DNA of 64,000 nucleotides from Dehalococcoidia bacterium (GCA_022449765.1 JAKUPZ010000007.1:26872-90871), one strand, 5' to 3'. Shown: positions 17,299 through 26,141, numbered from the stretch's first letter. The notes: generated by a model from the letters alone, not told the origin. Numbers and translations are program-made.

Positions 17299-18276
17299 AT
17301 GGTCAAGATGCCCGCAGCAATTCTTCGTGGACTTGGGGACATAGAGTGCGACGAAGTTGATTTGCCTGATTCAGTTGAAGGAAAAGTATTGGTAAAAATG
17401 GAAATGGCATCAATTTGTGGTACAGATTTGCATTATGTGTTCCATGGTTGGCCTCGCAATAATTACCCAATGAACCCTGGGGAACCGGGACATGAGGGAA
17501 TTGGACGAGTTCTTGATCCTGGACCGACGCTTTTGAAAGAAGGAACCCTTGTTCTTACAGTCCCGAACATTTGGGAAGCAAGAAACTTTGCGGGATATCA
17601 ATGGATCTCACCAAATTTTCTTGTGGAACTACCCGATGATCGGCCCCCTGCAGAGTTGATGATGGCTCAGCAATTAGGCACAGTAATATTTGCAGCGCAA
17701 AAATTACCTGATATGTCGGGGAAAACGGCAGTGGTGATTGGACAGGGAAGCGCAGGATTGTTCCACGACTACTACCTCCGTAAATTGGGAGCTTCAAGAA
17801 TTATTGCCATTGAACCTAACGACGATAGAAGAAATGCAGGAATAAATTTAAATGTGGACGATACCGTGGATGTTATAGGAGATTCAGCTGTTCAAGCGGT
17901 AATGGAATTGACTGGTGGTAAGGGGGCTGAAGTTGTCGTTGACGCTGTTGGAGGCCCTGAAACATTGGACCAAGCTATAAAAATCGCAAAGCCTGAAGGG
18001 CACGTTCACGTTTTCGGATTGCCGACAAGTTTTGAGAAAGTGCAGTTTGACCTAGGCACGTATTTCCTAAAAAGGCTCGATTTGCGCACAATTTTTGGTG
18101 CTCAAGACGAAAACAACCTATCTTCATTCCGAAAAGCACTTAAGCTAATTATTGATGGAGACATCGACATGTCTCCATATGTTACCCATGCTTTACCTAT
18201 CGAAAACGTCAAAGATGCTTTCTCTTTAGCTCATGATCCGACTGATGGAGCGTTGAAGGTTTCATTAACAATGTAG
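17299..18276 (+). CDS. Zinc-type medium-chain alcohol dehydrogenase
   Basis: A 325-residue MDR-superfamily dehydrogenase. C40 in CGTDLH and H65-E66 in GHEGIG match the catalytic zinc site; the four-Cys structural zinc loop is missing, as in the shorter members. The nucleotide-binding region contains VVIGQGSAGLFHDYY. NAD(P)-dependent oxidation of a secondary alcohol or sugar-related alcohol is likely; the substrate is unknown. AGAGAGG precedes the ATG at 17299. It stands alone between the glutaredoxin gene and the secreted-protein cluster. Confidence 0.85.
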   Translation: MVKMPAAILRGLGDIECDEVDLPDSVEGKVLVKMEMASICGTDLHYVFHGWPRNNYPMNPGEPGHEGIGRVLDPGPTLLKEGTLVLTVPNIWEARNFAGYQWISPNFLVELPDDRPPAELMMAQQLGTVIFAAQKLPDMSGKTAVVIGQGSAGLFHDYYLRKLGASRIIAIEPNDDRRNAGINLNVDDTVDVIGDSAVQAVMELTGGKGAEVVVDAVGGPETLDQAIKIAKPEGHVHVFGLPTSFEKVQFDLGTYFLKRLDLRTIFGAQDENNLSSFRKALKLIIDGDIDMSPYVTHALPIENVKDAFSLAHDPTDGALKVSLTM

Positions 18277-18352
18277 GCTAAAAATCTAAAGTAGTTTTTG
18301 GTTAGTTTTATCAAAGTTACTTTCAATCTTGAGATCTTGGTGGTTTTAGCTC

Positions 18353-18381
18353 TTGACACACTCCTTGACTACCGATAGTCT
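18353..18381 (+). promoter_or_regulatory. Sigma70-type promoter for the secreted-protein cluster
   Basis: A perfect -35 TTGACA (18353-18358) is followed after 17 bases by TAGTCT (18376-18381), a moderate -10. It lies about 80 bases before the first gene of the cluster, in a 187-base gap with no frame. Confidence 0.6.
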
Positions 18382-18383
18382 CC

Positions 18384-18400
18384 ATCGCGCATCTCGCGAT
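18384..18400 (+). promoter_or_regulatory. 5'-leader hairpin
   Basis: ATCGCG and CGCGAT pair perfectly around CATCT, right at the predicted 5' end of the transcript. A 5'-terminal GC hairpin of this kind can protect an mRNA from decay, which fits a highly expressed secreted-protein operon; this role is inference. Confidence 0.45.
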
Positions 18401-18463
18401 CAGTTTACAATTCTGATATTAATGTATTTTGGAAGTATTCGCGGGTAGGTTAAGGAGGAAGCC

Positions 18464-18976
18464 GTGATTCGCACGCATTCGTTTATGTCGCGACGGTTGG
18501 CACTCGTATGGATTGCCGCAAGTCTGTTAGCTGGATTCGCTTTAATGGCTGCAATGTCAGGCACTGATAGTGTTCGAGCTGATGGGCACAGTACAGGTAA
18601 TGAGAAATTAATCGTTACTCCGTCAGAGGCTGATTTTCAGCCTGGTAACCGTAGCTCTAAGACAGTTGTCTGGATTTATGGTTCCGGATTTGTACCTGGT
18701 ACAAGCGTTCTAGTACTCGCTGCAGACCAAAGGGGTGTTGCAAGTGACGTTGGAGCACTTTCAAAGGTTGATGTTGTCGCCAATGCGGATGGAGCGTTTG
18801 GATTTCCATGGAAATTCGGTCGTTTCACACGTAAAGGTGTCGGTGGTGAGGGTATGATTTCACTTAGGGCTGTTGATGCTGCCAGTTTTGAAGACTTGGC
18901 AACTGCACCTCTTGCTCTTTGTAACCTGAACAACCGAGCCGAAGGTGCAGATGTACCTAGCCACTGTTCTAAATAG
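18464..18976 (+). CDS. Secreted protein of a lineage-specific family, paralog A
   Basis: A 170-residue exported protein. A basic N-terminus and hydrophobic core (ALVWIAASLLAGFALMAA) end at SVRA-D, a signal-peptidase site; the mature protein starts DGHSTGNE. Features shared with the next two genes are GSGFVPG (73-79), VANADGAF, the block GRFTRK (119-124), AVDAASF, and TAPLALCNLNNR with a second Cys 15 residues on (C153, C168). AAGGAGG lies five bases before the GTG start. The fold looks like an Ig/beta-sandwich with one disulfide. I know no described family; a surface coat or adhesion role is only a guess. Confidence 0.8.
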   Translation: MIRTHSFMSRRLALVWIAASLLAGFALMAAMSGTDSVRADGHSTGNEKLIVTPSEADFQPGNRSSKTVVWIYGSGFVPGTSVLVLAADQRGVASDVGALSKVDVVANADGAFGFPWKFGRFTRKGVGGEGMISLRAVDAASFEDLATAPLALCNLNNRAEGADVPSHCSK

Positions 18977-19018
18977 ATAAGTGGTGTTGAATTTAGTTAG
19001 ATATTTAGGGAGGACTCA

Positions 19019-19585
19019 GTGACTCGCACGCAAGTAACAAATATGCGACGTACCACTTGGATGTGGTTAGCAGCGGGCCTTTTTGCTGGACTATTGCTAG
19101 CTTTTGGGCTTACAGGTGTTCAGTCTGCCGCAGCTGATGGACATGCAACTGGTAACGAATCGATTACTCTTTCCACTAATGAAATAGACTTCGAAACTGG
19201 TAAGAGTCGTTCTAAGAAAAGCGTATGGATTCGCGGATCAGGATTTACGCCTGGCCAAGAAATCACGCTTATAGCTAGTGGTGCCCAAGGTGCTCTTTAC
19301 GAGATTAGCACTTGTAGGTGGAAGACTCTTGGAGTATGTGACCCCAAGAAACGAAAAGATGGTGGTGGGGTACCTTATCCGCTAGTAGCTAACGATGATG
19401 GAGCCTTTGCCAGCAGTTGGCTTTTGGGACGATTCACTCGTAAAAACGTGGGAGAAGAGGCAATGATTACTATTTTGGCAGTAGATTCTGCTACTTATAC
19501 TAACCTTGCTAGTGCTCCCTTGGCTCTCTGTAATCTTAATAACCGTGGTGAAGGCGAAGAAGTCCCTGACTTCTGCTCAGCCTAA
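19019..19585 (+). CDS. Secreted protein of a lineage-specific family, paralog B
   Basis: A 188-residue paralog of the preceding gene with signal peptide ending SAAA-D, GSGFTPG, VANDDGAF, GRFTRK (137-142), AVDSATY and APLALCNLNNR with C171 and C186. It has an extra loop between the core strands with two more cysteines (C99, C107) and a basic KKRKDGGG stretch, so a second disulfide is possible. GGGAGGA is placed before the GTG start; the gap from the previous gene is 42 bases. Function unknown. Confidence 0.8.
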   Translation: MTRTQVTNMRRTTWMWLAAGLFAGLLLAFGLTGVQSAAADGHATGNESITLSTNEIDFETGKSRSKKSVWIRGSGFTPGQEITLIASGAQGALYEISTCRWKTLGVCDPKKRKDGGGVPYPLVANDDGAFASSWLLGRFTRKNVGEEAMITILAVDSATYTNLASAPLALCNLNNRGEGEEVPDFCSA

Positions 19586-19602
19586 GTGCGTAGGAGGAAA
19601 TT

Positions 19603-20361
19603 GTGACTAGCACTATTACAAAACATTCCCGGGCAATGACACTTGCAGTACTTGCATTTGGTCTCATGTTTGGGCTGGTAGCAGGAACCATGGTTTTGAC
19701 ACCTAGTTCAGCATTTGCTGACGGTGATCATGATCACGGTACCACTGGTCTTGAGACCATAGTTGCCGAGAACGTCGTCGTTGACCATGAACTTGGTAAA
19801 CGTACTTCTAAAAAGACTGTAAAATTGTGGGGCTCAGGTTTTAAACCTGGTGCTGAATTTATTCTTATGATTAATGACGGCCCTGGAGCTCCTACAGATA
19901 TTACCAACTACACTACTCCTCATGACAAAATTAATGGGGTTGTGATAGCAAATGAGCGTGGTGCATGGGCAACTACTTGGAAGGTTCACCGATTCACACG
20001 TAAGCGTTCAGGTATTGGACCTGGTGACGGTGATGTTGAGAGGATGCGAGCCATTAGCGCCGTTGATCCTTCAGACTTCTCAGTTATAACAACTGCCCCC
20101 TTGGCTTTCTGTCGCGTAACTGACAGAGCAAACGCCAATGGCACTGCAGACGATGCAGCAGCAGCGTCAGCAGCAGCAGCAGCAGCAGTTACAGAATTTG
20201 CTGGCTTGACTAAACCAGAAGCAGCGACAGACGCAACTTGGGGGCTAATTGGGCCTGCTCTAGATGCTCACGCTGCAGCTACAACGGCAGATCAAGCAGC
20301 GGCTGATAAGGTTTTGTCAGACTGGAAAGCTTCCGGCGTATACAACCACTGCCCTAACTAA
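19603..20361 (+). CDS. Secreted protein of a lineage-specific family, paralog C with Ala-rich insertion
   Basis: A 252-residue third paralog. It has a signal peptide ending SAFA-D, then a His-rich mature N-terminus (DGDHDHGTT), GSGFKPG, VIANERGAW, HRFTRK and TAPLAFC. Where A and B have about 14 residues between the two cysteines, this protein has about 79 (C170 to C250), filled by an Ala-rich helical stretch encoded partly by a GCA repeat. The cysteine pair is kept, so the insertion loops out of the same disulfide. AGGAGG precedes GTG; a strong terminator follows. Confidence 0.8.
   Translation: MTSTITKHSRAMTLAVLAFGLMFGLVAGTMVLTPSSAFADGDHDHGTTGLETIVAENVVVDHELGKRTSKKTVKLWGSGFKPGAEFILMINDGPGAPTDITNYTTPHDKINGVVIANERGAWATTWKVHRFTRKRSGIGPGDGDVERMRAISAVDPSDFSVITTAPLAFCRVTDRANANGTADDAAAASAAAAAAVTEFAGLTKPEAATDATWGLIGPALDAHAAATTADQAAADKVLSDWKASGVYNHCPN
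20155..20188 (+). repeat. GCA trinucleotide repeat inside paralog C
   Basis: Two short runs of GCA (six in a row at 20170-20187) encode an alanine run in the insertion. Such tracts expand and shrink by slippage, so copy number may vary among strains. Confidence 0.85.
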
Positions 20362-20386
20362 TTAGCTGCAGATTTTAGATAACCTT

Positions 20387-20415
20387 AAAGGCCACCCGTT
20401 AACCGGGTGGCCTTT
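20387..20415 (+). terminator. Strong intrinsic terminator after the secreted-protein cluster
   Basis: AAAGGCCACCCG and CGGGTGGCCTTT pair over 12 bp around TTAAC, with GTTTTG following. It closes the three-gene operon 26 bases after the last stop. Confidence 0.92.
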
Positions 20416-20440
20416 GTTTTGATAAATTTTAGGAGTCCAA

Positions 20441-21607
20441 ATGGAAGAGTTTCATGGGATCGATTATCTGAACATTGAATCCGAATTAACTGATGATGAA
20501 CTTCAAGTAAGAGACACAGTCAGAGAATTTGTGAATTCTGAGGCGATAAAAGAAATTCCAGATCATTTCCGCCAAGGGATTTTCCCTCATCATTTAATTC
20601 CACGTATGGGGGAGCTCGGAATATTTGGAGCACACATTGATGGATATGGTTGTGCAGGTATTGGTTCCGTTGCATATGGATTAATCATGCAGGAGCTAGA
20701 AAGAGCGGACTCAGGTTACAGATCTTTCGCATCAGTCCAATCGTCTCTTGCCATGACAGCTATCTACCTTTTCGGCACTGAAGATCAAAGGAAATTTTAC
20801 TTGCCAGATATGGCCAAAGGGACAACTTTAGGTTGCTTCGCTTTGACAGAAGCAGATCACGGTAGTGACCCTAGTGGAATGAATACATTGGCTACAAGAT
20901 CCGGTAAGGGCTTCGTGCTCAATGGTTCAAAAATGTGGATTACAAACGCTGGGATATCCAAAGTCGCGGTAGTATGGGCTTATTTTGAGGGATCAATTCG
21001 GGCATTTTTAGTAGATATGTCTTTAGAAGGTGTTTCGGTACAAGACATTAAAAACAAACTTTCAATGCGAATGAGTGTAACTTCAGGTATCCAATTTGAT
21101 AATGTGTTATTACCAGAGGATTCACTGCTTCTGGGCACTAAGGGGTTGGGTTCTGCGTTAGAATGCTTGAATTCTGCAAGGTATAGCATCATATGGGGCG
21201 TATGTGGTGCAGCAGCGGATTCATTACATACGGCTATCGAATATACCAAGTCAAGGATTCAATTCAATAAACCGCTCGCAGGATTCCAGATGGTTCAGGA
21301 AAAACTATCTGATATGGCTACTGCGCTTTCCAAGGCCCAATTACTTGCACTTCATCTCGGTAGGCTTAAGGATAAGAACCAATTGCATTGGTCGCATGTC
21401 AGCATGGGCAAGTATAGTAATACTCGGGCAGCTCTAGAAATCGCACGTAATTGCAGGGATCTTCTTGGGGCAGCGGGTATTACAGACGATTTTTCACCTT
21501 TAAGGCATGCTATTAATCTTGAAACGGTACACACCTATGAAGGCACTGAACATATGCATCAATTGATTTTAGGCAGGCATATTACTGGATTAAATGCAAT
21601 TAATTGA
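20441..21607 (+). CDS. Acyl-CoA dehydrogenase, glutaryl-CoA dehydrogenase-like
   Basis: A 388-residue flavoprotein of the acyl-CoA dehydrogenase family. FALTEADHGSDPSGM and WITNAG are the FAD-binding signatures, and E367 in TYEGTE is the catalytic base in the position used by glutaryl- and short-chain enzymes. RSFASVQSSLAM and the C-terminal LGRHITGLNAI fit glutaryl-CoA dehydrogenase, which oxidises and decarboxylates glutaryl-CoA to crotonyl-CoA. First gene of a four-gene plus-strand run, preceded by AGGAG. Other alpha,beta-desaturations cannot be excluded. Confidence 0.87.
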   Translation: MEEFHGIDYLNIESELTDDELQVRDTVREFVNSEAIKEIPDHFRQGIFPHHLIPRMGELGIFGAHIDGYGCAGIGSVAYGLIMQELERADSGYRSFASVQSSLAMTAIYLFGTEDQRKFYLPDMAKGTTLGCFALTEADHGSDPSGMNTLATRSGKGFVLNGSKMWITNAGISKVAVVWAYFEGSIRAFLVDMSLEGVSVQDIKNKLSMRMSVTSGIQFDNVLLPEDSLLLGTKGLGSALECLNSARYSIIWGVCGAAADSLHTAIEYTKSRIQFNKPLAGFQMVQEKLSDMATALSKAQLLALHLGRLKDKNQLHWSHVSMGKYSNTRAALEIARNCRDLLGAAGITDDFSPLRHAINLETVHTYEGTEHMHQLILGRHITGLNAIN

Positions 21608-21637
21608 GAACAACTCCTTTAATAAAATGATGTTCTC
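21606..21637 (+). repeat. Inverted repeat before quinone oxidoreductase gene
   Basis: GAGAACA (21606-21612) and TGTTCTC (21631-21637) are exact reverse complements around 18 bases, just before the ribosome site of the next gene. It may be a small operator or an intercistronic hairpin; evidence is only the symmetry. Confidence 0.35.
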
Positions 21638-21648
21638 CATGGAGGAAA

Positions 21649-22608
21649 ATGAAAGCGATTAGGGTACATGAATATGGTGGTCCAGAAGTTCTCCAACTAG
21701 AAGAAATAGAGGACCCAGTTATTACCACAAGTGATGGGGTTTTGATTGGCATGCATGCATCGGGAGTGAACCCTGCTGAGGTTTCACGAAGAGCAGGTAA
21801 GGGGATGCCAATACAATTTCCTGCAATTCTAGGTATTGAAGGCGCGGGTGAAGTTATTGAGATAGGCTCAGATGTTCATTCGGTAAGCGTAGGTGACAGA
21901 GTGGTCGTAAGGCAGCCTGCCTATACGTACGCAGAATTGGTAGTGGCTCCTGAAACGAATGTCTATAAATTCCCCCAAAATTTAAGTTTTGTGGAAGCAT
22001 CTACAATTTCGATCATATATTCGACTGCATGGGCAGCATTATGTGTTAAAGGAGAAGCTAAACCAGGTGATACTGTTCTTGTTCAAGCAGCAGCATCTGG
22101 GGTAGGTATTGCGGCAGTACAACTCGCAAAGCATCTAGGTATGACGGTTATTGGTACATCGAGTAGCGAAGAGAAACTTTCCTGGGCCCAATCATTAGGC
22201 TTAGATCATGGTATCAACTACCAAAGCACAGACTTTGTAGAAGAAGTTAAGCAAATCACAGAAGGACGGGGAGTCGATGTCATAGTGGATGGAGTCGGCG
22301 GAGATGTATTGGCAAATGGGGTAAGTGCGCTTGCCCGTAACGGTAGAGTCTGTGTTTTTGGAGGAGCAGGAAGCAGAGAATCGACTATTTCAGTTACCTC
22401 TCTATTTAGGATTGGTGGATCAATAAGAGGTTGTGGTGGCGCAGAAACATCACCAGATGATTTTAAGAAAATCCTTTCTTGGTTTGAACAAGGTTTACTA
22501 CACCCGACTGTAGACAAAGTTTGGTCGCTGGCTGATGCAGTTGAGGCACATCGATATCAGGAGTCAAGGCAAATAAAGGGCAAATCAGCTCTTGTAATTA
22601 GGGAGTAA
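21649..22608 (+). CDS. NADPH:quinone oxidoreductase-type MDR protein
   Basis: A 319-residue zinc-free medium-chain reductase. MHASGVNPAEVSRRAG, the GIEGAGEVIEIG block and the nucleotide-binding segment VLVQAAASGVGIAAVQLAKHL mark the quinone oxidoreductase / zeta-crystallin group. It would reduce quinones or enones with NADPH. GGAGG precedes the ATG. It lies between an acyl-CoA dehydrogenase and a dienelactone hydrolase, consistent with a catabolic operon. Confidence 0.86.
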   Translation: MKAIRVHEYGGPEVLQLEEIEDPVITTSDGVLIGMHASGVNPAEVSRRAGKGMPIQFPAILGIEGAGEVIEIGSDVHSVSVGDRVVVRQPAYTYAELVVAPETNVYKFPQNLSFVEASTISIIYSTAWAALCVKGEAKPGDTVLVQAAASGVGIAAVQLAKHLGMTVIGTSSSEEKLSWAQSLGLDHGINYQSTDFVEEVKQITEGRGVDVIVDGVGGDVLANGVSALARNGRVCVFGGAGSRESTISVTSLFRIGGSIRGCGGAETSPDDFKKILSWFEQGLLHPTVDKVWSLADAVEAHRYQESRQIKGKSALVIRE

Positions 22609-22610
22609 TT

Positions 22611-23357
22611 ATGAACTCTAAATGGGTAAATGTCTTAATAAATGATAAGCCTGTAGAGGCTTACTTATCCACGCCTGACGGACAAGGCCCGCATCCAGGA
22701 ATAGTGGTTGCTATGCATGTTTTTGGGATTGATCAATTTGTCCAAGGTAAGTGCGACGAACTTGCCCAGCAAGGGTATATTGCAATTGCTCCATATTTAT
22801 TTCACCGCTCTGATGTGTCTAATGATCAGTTAACGTCTTATCAATTTGAAGACCCACAGCGTCGTCAGGTTGCAATGCCTTTGAAAGATAATTTGAAGGA
22901 CCCTGAGCTCATAGAGGATATGCTTGGCGCTCTCAATTATCTCAAGAAAATGGATAATGTTAGCGCTTCCTTTGGAGTAACTGGGTTTTGTATCGGAGGG
23001 AGAATTGCATATCTGATGAGCGTTAATACAAACGAATTTGAAGCTTGTGCAGATTTTTATGGAGTAGATATAGATCTTCCATGGGGTGAAGGTAATTCAC
23101 CTTTAAGTTTGACAGCTAATCTTAATTGTAAGTTGGCGGGATTTTTTGGTGACTTGGATCAAAACCCGTCGAAGCTAGATGTTGATCATTTTGAAGCAGA
23201 GTTAAAAGCAAAGCATAAAAATTATACTTTTCATCGTTATTCGAATGCTCAACATGCTTTTAATGATCCCTATAATCCAGTTCGTTATGATCAGGAAGCC
23301 TCAAGGGATTCATGGCCAAAATTAATTGAATTCTTTGACGAGGCATTAAAAAATTAG
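22611..23357 (+). CDS. Dienelactone hydrolase-family protein (copy 1)
   Basis: A 248-residue alpha/beta hydrolase with a cysteine nucleophile, C127 in GFCIGGR, Asp in FGDLDQNP and His in NAQHAFND. This triad is typical of carboxymethylenebutenolidase, which opens dienelactone in chlorocatechol breakdown. The start is two bases after the previous stop, with GGAG upstream, so translation is coupled. The homolog at 37544 has the same Cys position. The natural lactone or ester is unknown. Confidence 0.87.
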   Translation: MNSKWVNVLINDKPVEAYLSTPDGQGPHPGIVVAMHVFGIDQFVQGKCDELAQQGYIAIAPYLFHRSDVSNDQLTSYQFEDPQRRQVAMPLKDNLKDPELIEDMLGALNYLKKMDNVSASFGVTGFCIGGRIAYLMSVNTNEFEACADFYGVDIDLPWGEGNSPLSLTANLNCKLAGFFGDLDQNPSKLDVDHFEAELKAKHKNYTFHRYSNAQHAFNDPYNPVRYDQEASRDSWPKLIEFFDEALKN

Positions 23358-23359
23358 CT

Positions 23360-24505
23360 ATGCAAACTTCATCTGAACGTATTTTTACGACGCATGTTGG
23401 AAGTCTTCCAAGACCAGATGCTTTAGCAGAATTATTGTTGAAGAAAGAAAAAGGCGAGGACTTTTCAATTCAAGAATTAGAAGATCAAACTCGTATTGCG
23501 GTTAGCGAGATTGTGCGAAAGCAAAGTGAAATAGGCGTTGATATTGTGAGCGACGGAGAAATGAGTAAGATAGCTTACTCGACTTATGCTAAAGATAGAC
23601 TCACCGGCTTTGAAGGCGATAGTGAACGTCGCATTAATCTCGATTTAGTTCCCTATCCAAATTTTCGCGAAAAAATGGCTCGTATGACTGGTAATCAACC
23701 TATGCGTAGGCCTAAATGCGTCGCTCCCGTACAAGTTAAAGATAGAGAGCCTTTGATCAAAGACTTAGCTAACTTCAAAAGCGCCCTCACAGGTGTAGAT
23801 GTAATTGAAGCATTCATTACGTCTTCATCACCTGGAGTTGCTTCCATGTTCATGCCTAATGCTTATTACAATACCCACGAAGATTATGTGGAAGCGTTAG
23901 GAGATGCATTGAGAGAAGAGTACGAATCTATTGTTTCTGCAGGCTTTTTACTCCAGATAGACTGCCCCGATTTAGCAATGGCTTTTCATACTGCGTTCCA
24001 AGGGATTACGAAAAAACAATTCTTGGAACGTGCTCGTTTTCACATCGATGTATTGAATGAAGCCCTACGAAACGTGCCGGAAGATTCTGTCCGTATGCAC
24101 ATATGTTGGGGTAACTATGAAGGCCCTCATGATCATGACATTCCAGTGAAAGAAATTTTACCCATAGTGCTTGATGCAAAACCTCAGGCAATTGCGTTTG
24201 AAGCTTCAAATCCAAGGCATTCACACGAATGGGTGGATTGGAAAGAGGCAAAATTACCAGATAATAAAATTTTAATACCTGGGGTGCTGGATTCGACTAG
24301 TAATTTTATCGAGCATCCAGAATTAATTGCTCAAAGGATAGAGACATTTACCAATATCGTAGGCCATGAACGTGTGATAGCCGGCTCAGATTGTGGGTTT
24401 GGCACGTTTGCGGGGTACGGCAAAATGGACCCGGACATAGTTTTTGCTAAATTAGAAGCTTTATCCCAAGGAGCTGCAATAGCTACAGATCGGCTGAAGT
24501 ATTAG
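23360..24505 (+). CDS. MetE-like (cobalamin-independent methionine synthase C-terminal fold) protein
   Basis: A 381-residue protein with the MetE C-terminal barrel. TTHVGSLPRPDAL begins the fold; MHICWGNYEG holds the His and Cys zinc ligands, with Glu in FEASNPRHSHEW and the late Cys in AGSDCGFGTF completing the site. It lacks the MetE N-terminal half, as do the stand-alone homologs used for thiol transfer, including epoxyalkane:CoM transferase. With three catabolic genes upstream, a role in transferring a methyl or alkyl group to a thiol is more likely than methionine synthesis. The stop overlaps the convergent methyltransferase gene. Confidence 0.83.
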   Translation: MQTSSERIFTTHVGSLPRPDALAELLLKKEKGEDFSIQELEDQTRIAVSEIVRKQSEIGVDIVSDGEMSKIAYSTYAKDRLTGFEGDSERRINLDLVPYPNFREKMARMTGNQPMRRPKCVAPVQVKDREPLIKDLANFKSALTGVDVIEAFITSSSPGVASMFMPNAYYNTHEDYVEALGDALREEYESIVSAGFLLQIDCPDLAMAFHTAFQGITKKQFLERARFHIDVLNEALRNVPEDSVRMHICWGNYEGPHDHDIPVKEILPIVLDAKPQAIAFEASNPRHSHEWVDWKEAKLPDNKILIPGVLDSTSNFIEHPELIAQRIETFTNIVGHERVIAGSDCGFGTFAGYGKMDPDIVFAKLEALSQGAAIATDRLKY

Positions 24506-25122
24506 CGACTTGCTCGTAGAATCACAATCCGTTCATTTTGGGGAATAGCTTCAACATTTTTGAAACCCGCATCCTTTAGCCATTGCACATGAGTATCCAC
24601 TCCTCCAGCTTGGGCAGCATAATCTAAATTAGCGAACACTCCCCCGTCAGAGATCAGGTCGTGAATATCCTTATAGATACTGGCGATTAGATTGTCGTCG
24701 TACATGTTATGGATAGCGATTGCTGATACCACCATATCGAACGGCCCACCCAGGGCATTGCTCCAATCCCGCTTGGAAAAATCGCTTTTTATAAATGTAG
24801 TTTTACCTTCATATTCTTTCAGGCGTTCTTTTGCATGAACGAACATCGGCTCCGAAACGTCCTGTAAAGTAACGTTTGCATTCGGGAAATTATCAAGCAC
24901 GTACTTTGCTAGCAGTCCGTAGCCAGATCCGACATCAAGAACATTGATGCTTTGAGTTTCAGAAAAACCACAAGAGCGTACAGTTGCTTCAATCATAGGG
25001 CCCCTTTGGTCCTGACGCCCGTCGTCCCTATTAACCCAATGGTCGACAAATTGCTGCTCTTCCCATTGTTCAGGGATTTCATGATTTACCGCGTGCTGTG
25101 ATGGTTGATGCCTGTTTGTCAT
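24502..25122 (-). CDS. Class I SAM-dependent methyltransferase
   Basis: A 206-residue Rossmann methyltransferase. VLDVGSGYGLLAKYV is motif I; the acidic residue after beta-2 (VTLQDVSEPM) and DMVVSAIAIHNMYDD give motifs II and IV. The 50-residue N-terminus is polar and rich in Q, H and W. The acceptor is unknown. It follows the adenosine kinase-like gene by 14 bases; S-adenosylhomocysteine breakdown yields adenosine, which makes co-transcription plausible. Confidence 0.85.
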   Translation of the reverse strand: MTNRHQPSQHAVNHEIPEQWEEQQFVDHWVNRDDGRQDQRGPMIEATVRSCGFSETQSINVLDVGSGYGLLAKYVLDNFPNANVTLQDVSEPMFVHAKERLKEYEGKTTFIKSDFSKRDWSNALGGPFDMVVSAIAIHNMYDDNLIASIYKDIHDLISDGGVFANLDYAAQAGGVDTHVQWLKDAGFKNVEAIPQNERIVILRASR

Positions 25123-25136
25123 TACGTGCTCCTAGT

Positions 25137-26141
25137 TTAAGTGTCCGAGGGATGCGCTCCCTTTAAGATTGATTCAGTTGAGATTGTAAGCGATTCCTTA
25201 AGCCTTGGACCCCTTTGTGTGACTATTTTTGCTGATGCGAATAGTCCAATCTGCGCGGATTCTTGAATGCTCATGCTTTTACTTAAGCCAAATAATACTC
25301 CTGCAGCAAATATATCACCTGCTCCAGTTGTATCGACTACGTCGACATTGTAGCCGGGAAGAGAATATATCTGACCATTGTCGAAAACCATAGTGCCGTC
25401 GGCTCCACATGTCATAAATACTAGCTTTACATGTCGTCCTAGCATTTGTAACTGTAGAGTTCTATCGTTTGATCCAGAGAAAATTTCTGCTTCGTGTTCA
25501 TTACAGAACAGAATATCTGTGAAATTCTCCACTGCATTTTTCAGTGGATCCATGAAATTTGTGACGATGCCAGGATCGGAAAGAGTTAAGGCGACCTTAA
25601 TGTTACGGTCTCTTGCCATTTTCATTGCTAGAGTTGCAGCCGTTTGTGCAGAGGGAGAGCTGTATAAGTAGCCTTCCACATATATGGTTGTACTTGCAGT
25701 TAGCGTAGATAAATCAATATCTTCCGAATTGAGAGTGGCGGATGCAGCAAGATTAGTTTGCATAGTTCTTTCGCCATCAGGCGTTACCAATACCACGCAT
25801 GAACCTGTGGATTCTTGATGGTTATAAGCAGGTGCAAATTGAACCCCATTATTAGTCATACTTTCACGATATAAATCCCCATTCCTGTCGGTTCCTACCT
25901 TCCCAATAAATGAGGTTGTCCCACCAAATTGGCTAATACCGACAACGGTATTAGCTGCAGATCCACCTGCTGCGTTACTCTGGGTAAATTCACGCAATTG
26001 TTTAAGAATGAAAGATTGCTCATCAGAGGAAGACAGGGTCATCAATCCTTTTTGAAGTTGATTTTCCTGTAAAAATTGATCTTCGATCCTGATTTCAGTA
26101 TCGACAATAGCGTTTCCGATTCCGAGAACATCGTATTTCAT
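25137..26141 (-). CDS. PfkB-family nucleoside/sugar kinase (adenosine kinase-like)
   Basis: A 334-residue ribokinase-fold kinase. NAAGGSAANTVVGISQFGG at 56-74 is the PfkB signature 1 and VVDTTGAGDIFAAGVLFG the signature 2, with catalytic D276. The spacing and the LSDPGIV and FCNEHEAE blocks resemble adenosine/inosine kinases used for nucleoside salvage. The methyltransferase after it supports recycling of SAM-derived adenosine. It is divergent from hflK. Confidence 0.86.
   Translation of the reverse strand: MKYDVLGIGNAIVDTEIRIEDQFLQENQLQKGLMTLSSSDEQSFILKQLREFTQSNAAGGSAANTVVGISQFGGTTSFIGKVGTDRNGDLYRESMTNNGVQFAPAYNHQESTGSCVVLVTPDGERTMQTNLAASATLNSEDIDLSTLTASTTIYVEGYLYSSPSAQTAATLAMKMARDRNIKVALTLSDPGIVTNFMDPLKNAVENFTDILFCNEHEAEIFSGSNDRTLQLQMLGRHVKLVFMTCGADGTMVFDNGQIYSLPGYNVDVVDTTGAGDIFAAGVLFGLSKSMSIQESAQIGLFASAKIVTQRGPRLKESLTISTESILKGAHPSDT

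Noticed and set aside
20155-20188. GCA repeats as a CRISPR-like array
   Set aside because: Three-base units without spacers in a coding frame; a coding microsatellite.
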